64,000 nt of DNA from Gammaproteobacteria bacterium (GTDB taxonomy: Bacteria > Pseudomonadota > Gammaproteobacteria > Steroidobacterales > Rariloculaceae): positions 102,041 to 166,040 of the forward strand of contig JAJDVG010000012.1 of NCBI GenBank assembly GCA_022826245.1. Reading direction: 5' to 3'. The notes under the pieces are model-generated. The model saw only the letters and a program-made list of their open reading frames with translations, did no database searches and was not told the origin of the DNA. The translations under genes and the position numbers were made by a program. Below are positions 59,263-64,000 of this stretch, piece by piece. Within the stretch, counting starts at the first letter, position 1; every line of letters starts with the position of its first letter.

Positions 59263-60753
59263 ATGATCACCGGTGAGCTGAAGTCCAAGGTCGACCGAAT
59301 CTGGAACGCCATGTGGTCCGGCGGCATCTCGAACCCGCTGTCGGTCATCGAGCAGCTTACTTATCTGCTCTTCATCAAGGGGCTGGACGAGTTGCACACG
59401 CGCAAGGAGCGTAAGGCTGCCCGAACAGGAAACCCGATCGAAGAGCCAGTGTTCGCCGCTCACCAAGACGCTCTGCGTTGGTCGCGTTTCAAGGAGCTTG
59501 CGCCGGAGCAGATGTTCGAGACGGTGCGCGACAAGGTGTTCCCCTACATCAAATCGATGGGCCAGACGGGGGACTCGGACCAGAGATCCACCTACTCCCA
59601 TCACATGCAGGACGCCATCTTCATGATGCCCACGGCTCGGGTGCTGGCCAGCGTCGTCGACCAGCTCGACGACATCGACATGGCCGACCGCGACACCAAG
59701 GGCGATCTGTACGAATACATGCTCGGCAAGATCGCGACCGCCGGGCAGAACGGACAGTTCCGCACGCCGCGCCACATCATCAAGCTGATGGTGGACATGA
59801 CCGCACCGACGCCGAACGACGTCATCTGCGACCCGGCTTGCGGCACCGCGGGCTTCCTCGTTGCTGCCTCCGAATACCTCGTCGAGCACCACGGCGACCG
59901 CATCTACAAGGACGAGAAAACCCGCCGCCGATTCAACGAAGACACGTTCCACGGCTACGACTTCGACACCACCATGCTTCGCATTGGCAGCATGAACATG
60001 CTGCTGCATGGCGTGGAGAATCCGGACATCCGCTACAGGGACTCGCTGGCCCAGGCCGATCTGGCGGCAGCCGGGGACGACGCCGAACGATATTCGCTCG
60101 TCCTCGCCAATCCGCCGTTTGCGGGCAGTCTCGACTACGAGTCCACCGCCAAGGATCTCCAGCAGATCGTCAAGACGAAAAAGACGGAGCTGCTGTTTCT
60201 TGCCCTGTTCCTTCGCCTGCTCCAGACAGGGGGCCGCGCCGCCGTCATCGTACCCGACGGCGTACTCTTTGGGTCGAGCAAGGCTCACAGAACCCTGCGC
60301 AAGATCCTGGTCGAGGAGCAGAAGCTGGACGCGGTCGTCTCCATGCCCTCCGGCGTATTCAGACCCTACGCCGGGGTCTCCACCGCCATCCTGGTTTTCA
60401 CCAAGACGAACTCTGGAGGCACGGATAACGTCTGGTTCTACGACATGCAGGAAGACGGTTACTCTCTGGATGACAAGCGCACACCGCAACCGGACAACAG
60501 CGACCTCGCCGACATCCTCGCTCGCTGGCGGAATCGCGAGAAAGAGCGTAAGCGGGAGCGGACGGATCAAAGTTTCCTTGTGCCAAAGGCCGAGATCGCG
60601 GGCAACGACTACGATTTGTCTGTCAACCGCTACAAGGAGATCGAATACGAGGCATTGGAGTACGATCCACCGGTCGTGATCATGGATCGCTTGGCTACGT
60701 TAGAGACGGAGATCGCGAAGGGATTTTCGGAATTGAGAAGGCTGCTGAGATGA
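59263..60753 (+). CDS. hsdM: Type I restriction-modification DNA methyltransferase subunit
   Basis: A 496-residue N6-adenine methyltransferase. The HsdM N-terminal helical domain (LKSKVDRIWNAMWSGGISNPLSVIEQLTYLLFIKGLDE) precedes the AdoMet-binding motif DPACGTAGFLVAASEYL and the catalytic NPPF motif (LANPPFAGSLDYES). GQFRTPRHIIKLMVDM is the conserved stretch before motif I. It methylates the recognition sequence set by HsdS to protect self DNA. Its stop overlaps the hsdS start (ATGA). Promoter and weak GAGA ribosome-binding site lie in 59100-59260. Confidence 0.97.
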   Translation: MITGELKSKVDRIWNAMWSGGISNPLSVIEQLTYLLFIKGLDELHTRKERKAARTGNPIEEPVFAAHQDALRWSRFKELAPEQMFETVRDKVFPYIKSMGQTGDSDQRSTYSHHMQDAIFMMPTARVLASVVDQLDDIDMADRDTKGDLYEYMLGKIATAGQNGQFRTPRHIIKLMVDMTAPTPNDVICDPACGTAGFLVAASEYLVEHHGDRIYKDEKTRRRFNEDTFHGYDFDTTMLRIGSMNMLLHGVENPDIRYRDSLAQADLAAAGDDAERYSLVLANPPFAGSLDYESTAKDLQQIVKTKKTELLFLALFLRLLQTGGRAAVIVPDGVLFGSSKAHRTLRKILVEEQKLDAVVSMPSGVFRPYAGVSTAILVFTKTNSGGTDNVWFYDMQEDGYSLDDKRTPQPDNSDLADILARWRNREKERKRERTDQSFLVPKAEIAGNDYDLSVNRYKEIEYEALEYDPPVVIMDRLATLETEIAKGFSELRRLLR

Positions 60754-61931
60754 AGTGGCCAACCGGCACTTTGGAATCCATCGCGATTCTTGACCGTCAA
60801 TCGATCCATCCTTCGGAGACCGAGGAAGCGACTCCATACGTCGGACTCGAACATCTCGATGGTGATGGTGGAATCAACTGCATTCAGACCGTTGGCTCAG
60901 CCAGGCTCAAGAGCAACAAGTTTCAGTTTTCCGACCGTCATGTTCTGTATGGCAAGCTCAGGCCGTATCTTCGGAAAATCGCCAGGCCAGTGTTCTCCGG
61001 CGTGTGCAGCACGGACATAATTCCCATCCTGCCCAAGGATGGTGTGTCACGAGACTATTTGTTCTACTACTTGCGGACTCCGCACACCGTGAACTTGGCA
61101 ACAAGCCGATGCTCGGGCGTAAATCTTCCTCGCCTGAGCCCGAAACAGCTTGCTTCTTTCCAAATCCCCCTCCCACCGCTGGCCGAGCAAAAGCGGATTT
61201 CGAGAATTCTGGATGCGGCGGACACCTTGCGGGCCAAGCGCCGCGAGGCCCTCGCCGAACTCGACGCCCTTCTCCAATCCACCTTCCTCTACATGTTCGG
61301 CGATCCCGTCGCCAATCCGATGGGATGGAAGGTGAGATCGCTTGGTGACCTAGCCGCCAAGAAACCCAACAATGGAATCTTCCGAAGGAATCCCGAGTAC
61401 TCTGATAGCCTAGACTCTGGCTTGCCGGTTGTGTGGGTAGAGGAACTCTTCCGGGGAAACTGCATCGACGTATCCGAGTCCCGACGCCTTGAGGCCAGTC
61501 AGACCGAGATTGAGAAGTATGGCCTTATTCCCGGGGATCTTTTGTTTTGTAGGTCATCGTTGAAGCTGGACGGTATCGCATACAACAACGTCTTCTTGGG
61601 CGAGCGGAAAGAAGCGCTCTTTGAGTGCCACCTTATACGCGTTTCGCCGAGGACGGATGTCGTCAACCCAATGTTTCTCAATCTTCAACTTCGATCAGTT
61701 CCGATGCGCGCATTGCTGAAGTCGAAATCGAAGACCGCCACAATGACGACAATTGACCAGAAGGCTCTGTCATCTGTGGAGTTGGTGGTGCCTCCGATCG
61801 AGCTCCAGAGTCGCTTCGCTGCCGTTGTTGAATCCGTCGAGCGCCAGAAGGCCAGCTTTCATGCCCACCTCGCCGAACTGGACACGCTTTTCGCGTCCCT
61901 GCAATGCCGTGCCTTCCAGGGAGACCTCTGA
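60750..61931 (+). CDS. hsdS: Type I restriction-modification specificity subunit
   Basis: A 393-residue protein with two target-recognition domains (about 1-145 and 185-345), each ending in a conserved spacer: LPPLAEQKRISRILDAADTLRAKRREALAELDALLQSTFLYMFGD between them and VPPIELQSRFAAVVESVERQKASFHAHLAELDTLFASLQ at the end. These helices set the spacing of the bipartite DNA site. It determines which sequence HsdM methylates and HsdR cuts. The ATG overlaps hsdM by four bases. Specificity cannot be predicted without a matching known protein. Confidence 0.95.
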   Translation: MKWPTGTLESIAILDRQSIHPSETEEATPYVGLEHLDGDGGINCIQTVGSARLKSNKFQFSDRHVLYGKLRPYLRKIARPVFSGVCSTDIIPILPKDGVSRDYLFYYLRTPHTVNLATSRCSGVNLPRLSPKQLASFQIPLPPLAEQKRISRILDAADTLRAKRREALAELDALLQSTFLYMFGDPVANPMGWKVRSLGDLAAKKPNNGIFRRNPEYSDSLDSGLPVVWVEELFRGNCIDVSESRRLEASQTEIEKYGLIPGDLLFCRSSLKLDGIAYNNVFLGERKEALFECHLIRVSPRTDVVNPMFLNLQLRSVPMRALLKSKSKTATMTTIDQKALSSVELVVPPIELQSRFAAVVESVERQKASFHAHLAELDTLFASLQCRAFQGDL

Positions 61932-61937
61932 GCCGCA

Positions 61938-64000
61938 ATGGAAGTCTCCGCCAACTTCGCGTTCCTGAAGCAGGAATTCCCGCATGCGGCGGAAAGCGCG
62001 AGTTACGCGGAGCGGCACGTCTATGGCGACCCGCGGGCCTCCTGCTTCCATGCCCGGCACGCGCTGGAGCGTCTGGTAAAGCGCGTCTACAGGGTCGAAA
62101 AGGCTCTTAGTCCTCCGAAGGTTACGAACCTGGACGCCTACCTCAGCGAGCCTGCATTCCGCGCCGTCGTGCCCGAGGTCGTGTGGCAGAAGGCAGAGTA
62201 CATCCGGCAGGCGGGCAACGTGGCGGTGCACGGCAACAAGACGCCCACGCCGGACCATGCGCTGAGCGTCGTGCGCGAGCTGGCGCATGTCCTCTACTGG
62301 GCGGGTCGCACCTATTTGAGGAAAGGGGCGGAGAACCTAGACGGAAAAACCTTCGACGAGTCCCTTGTCCCTACATCGACACCGGGCGCTGCGCCAGCCA
62401 GCGTCGAAGAACTGAACACCCTCAAGAACCAACTGGACGCAGCCGACGACGCGCGCAAGGAGATCGAAGGCGAGTTGGAGGCGTTGCGCGAACGGCTCGC
62501 CGCCATCAAGGCGGAGAACGAGACCGTCCCCGAGACCCGTGACTGGAACGAGAGCAAGACCCGCAGGTTGATCATCGACCTCGCCCTGCAGCGTGCCGGC
62601 TGGCCGCTCGACCGGGAACACGACCGTGAGTACGAAGTCACGGGCATGCCGAATACCTCCGGGGTCGGCTTCGCCGATTACGTTCTGTGGGGCGACGACG
62701 GCAAGTCGCTGGCGGTGGTGGAGGCGAAGAAAACCACCGTCGATCCGAAAGTTGGTCAACAGCAGGCCAAACTCTACGCGGACTGCCTGGAGGCCATGCA
62801 CGGCCAGCGCCCGATCATCTTCTACACGAACGGGTACAAGACCTACCTCTGGGACGACCAGGCCTACGCGCCGCGACTCGTCGCCGGGTTCTACAAGAAG
62901 GATGAGCTGGCGTCACTGCTCCATCGTCGAACCCACCGCGAGCCGCTGGACGTGACGCAGGTAAAGGACGCCATCGCCGGGCGGTACTACCAGAAGCGGG
63001 CCATCGGCAGCATCGGCGAGCAGTTCGGACAGGCGCGGCGCAAGGCGCTGCTGGTGATGGCGACCGGCAGTGGCAAGACCCGCGTGGCGATCGCGCTGGT
63101 CGACCTCCTGCAAAGAGCGGGCTGGGTGAAGCGGGCGCTGTTTCTGGCGGATCGGGTGTCGCTGGTGAACCAAGCCGTGGCGGCATTCAAGGCCCACCTG
63201 CCGGAGTCGAGCCCGGTGAACCTGGTGACCGAGAAGGACAAGGCGGGCCGGGTCTATGTCTGCACCTATCCGACGATGATGGGGCTGATCAACGAGACGG
63301 CGGGCAACGAGGCCCGCTTCGGGGTAGGGCATTTCGATATCGTCATCATCGACGAGGCGCACCGTTCCGTTTATCAGAAGTACGGGGCCATCTTTCGTTA
63401 CTTCGACTCGCTCCTGGTGGGCCTGACCGCAACGCCTCGCGATCAGGTCGACCGGAACACCTACGAACTTTTCGACCTGGAGCCGGGCGTGCCCACCGAC
63501 GCGTACGAACTCGGCACCGCGGTGGCGGACGGCTATCTCGTACCGCCGAAGGTTCAGCAGGTGGATCTCCGGTTTCCGCGCGAAGGCATCGACTACGACT
63601 CGCTCAGCGAGGAAGAGCAGGCACAGTGGGAAAGCCTCGATTGGGGTGACGACCAGGATGGTGGCGCGCTGCCGGAGAGGGTCGATGCGGCCGCCATCAA
63701 CAATTGGCTGTTCAACAAGGACACGGTCGACAAGGTGCTGCAACATCTCATGGAACACGGCCACAAGGTCGACGGCGGAGACCGGCTCGCCAAGACAATC
63801 ATCTTCGCGCGCAATCACGAGCACGCGATGTTCATCGAAGAACGATTCAACCACCACTACCCGCAGTACGCCGGGCACTTCGCCCGTGTCATCGACAACT
63901 ACGCCAAGTATCCACAGAGCCTGATCGACGACTTTTCGCAGAAGGACAAGGCACCGCACATCGCCATCTCCGTGGACATGCTCGATACCGGCATCGACGT
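61938..64000 (+). CDS. hsdR: Type I restriction endonuclease subunit R (3' end outside window)
   Basis: The frame is open for 687 codons to the edge. It begins with a DUF4145-type domain (FLKQEFPHAAESASYAERHVYGDPRASCFHARHALERLVKRVY), followed by a coiled linker, an HSDR_N nuclease core with VVEAKKTT (PD-(D/E)xK type), and a SF2 helicase motor: motif I MATGSGKT, motif II IIDEAHRS and motif III GLTATP. HsdR translocates and cuts DNA lacking the HsdS-set methylation. It starts 6 bases after hsdS, giving the order M-S-R. The C-terminal third is missing from the window. Confidence 0.95.
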   Translation, partial: MEVSANFAFLKQEFPHAAESASYAERHVYGDPRASCFHARHALERLVKRVYRVEKALSPPKVTNLDAYLSEPAFRAVVPEVVWQKAEYIRQAGNVAVHGNKTPTPDHALSVVRELAHVLYWAGRTYLRKGAENLDGKTFDESLVPTSTPGAAPASVEELNTLKNQLDAADDARKEIEGELEALRERLAAIKAENETVPETRDWNESKTRRLIIDLALQRAGWPLDREHDREYEVTGMPNTSGVGFADYVLWGDDGKSLAVVEAKKTTVDPKVGQQQAKLYADCLEAMHGQRPIIFYTNGYKTYLWDDQAYAPRLVAGFYKKDELASLLHRRTHREPLDVTQVKDAIAGRYYQKRAIGSIGEQFGQARRKALLVMATGSGKTRVAIALVDLLQRAGWVKRALFLADRVSLVNQAVAAFKAHLPESSPVNLVTEKDKAGRVYVCTYPTMMGLINETAGNEARFGVGHFDIVIIDEAHRSVYQKYGAIFRYFDSLLVGLTATPRDQVDRNTYELFDLEPGVPTDAYELGTAVADGYLVPPKVQQVDLRFPREGIDYDSLSEEEQAQWESLDWGDDQDGGALPERVDAAAINNWLFNKDTVDKVLQHLMEHGHKVDGGDRLAKTIIFARNHEHAMFIEERFNHHYPQYAGHFARVIDNYAKYPQSLIDDFSQKDKAPHIAISVDMLDTGID

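Overview
The window looks like a chromosomal segment of a GC-rich bacterium, most likely a gammaproteobacterium of an environmental or marine lineage. This rests on gene content (LeuA with a divergent Lrp-type regulator, TrmH, M20 peptidase, YceI, SulP, DUF1592/DUF1552 pair), GC-rich codon use, and two -10-like boxes placed only 8-9 nt before ATG codons. No ribosomal RNA or other marker is present, so the lineage is an inference. All calls come from reading translations and DNA by eye, without database searches.

Layout. (1) 1-6451: a partial flavoprotein oxidase, then a fructan/fructose module: secreted GH32 hydrolase, divergent sugar-porter MFS, fructokinase, and a Fic protein with an altered active site. 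(2) 6636-15238: housekeeping and metabolic genes (cupin, tRNA-Ala, M20 peptidase, YceI, LeuA, Lrp/AsnC regulator, FMN hydroxy-acid dehydrogenase, TrmH, a histidine-phosphatase-like membrane protein). (3) 15409-29824: a tRNA-Ser gene followed by an accessory segment. It holds a LAS-type peptidase, two formylglycine-enzyme-like (FGE-fold) secreted proteins, a solo ParB-like protein with two palindromes just downstream, a LuxR-type regulator, a single-chain kinase/receiver/winged-helix regulator, a TPR protein and an NHL propeller. An imperfect copy of the tRNA-Ser 3' end lies at 29805-29824, which would fit an old integration, but no integrase is present.

(4) 29876-49561: a large block of exported redox and binding proteins. 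The plus strand carries a Tat-exported protein, DUF1592 cytochrome, DUF1552 protein, ankyrin lipoprotein and a DUF6152-like protein. The minus strand carries two flavoprotein/cytochrome c pairs of the 4-cresol dehydrogenase type, a cytochrome-propeller lipoprotein and a second Tat protein. A CTLD-like protein, an M24-fold protein and a TetR regulator follow on the plus strand. Three plus-strand promoters in this block carry one shared palindromic operator-like site, suggesting a common regulon. A periplasmic oxidation route for phenolic or related compounds is a reasonable inference, but the substrate is not shown by the sequence.

(5) 49827-54129: a very acidic secreted peptide, a small membrane protein, SulP anion permease, arylsulfatase and OsmC. 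(6) 54900-64000: a defence island with lower GC at its left end. It contains a nuclease-NACHT NTPase protein, a transposase remnant and a type I restriction-modification operon (hsdM, hsdS, hsdR running off the window).

The most interesting points are the ParB-like gene with its palindromes, the shared operator in the exported redox block, the nuclease-NACHT protein beside the type I system, the single-chain two-component regulator, and a probable CTG start codon at 38341.
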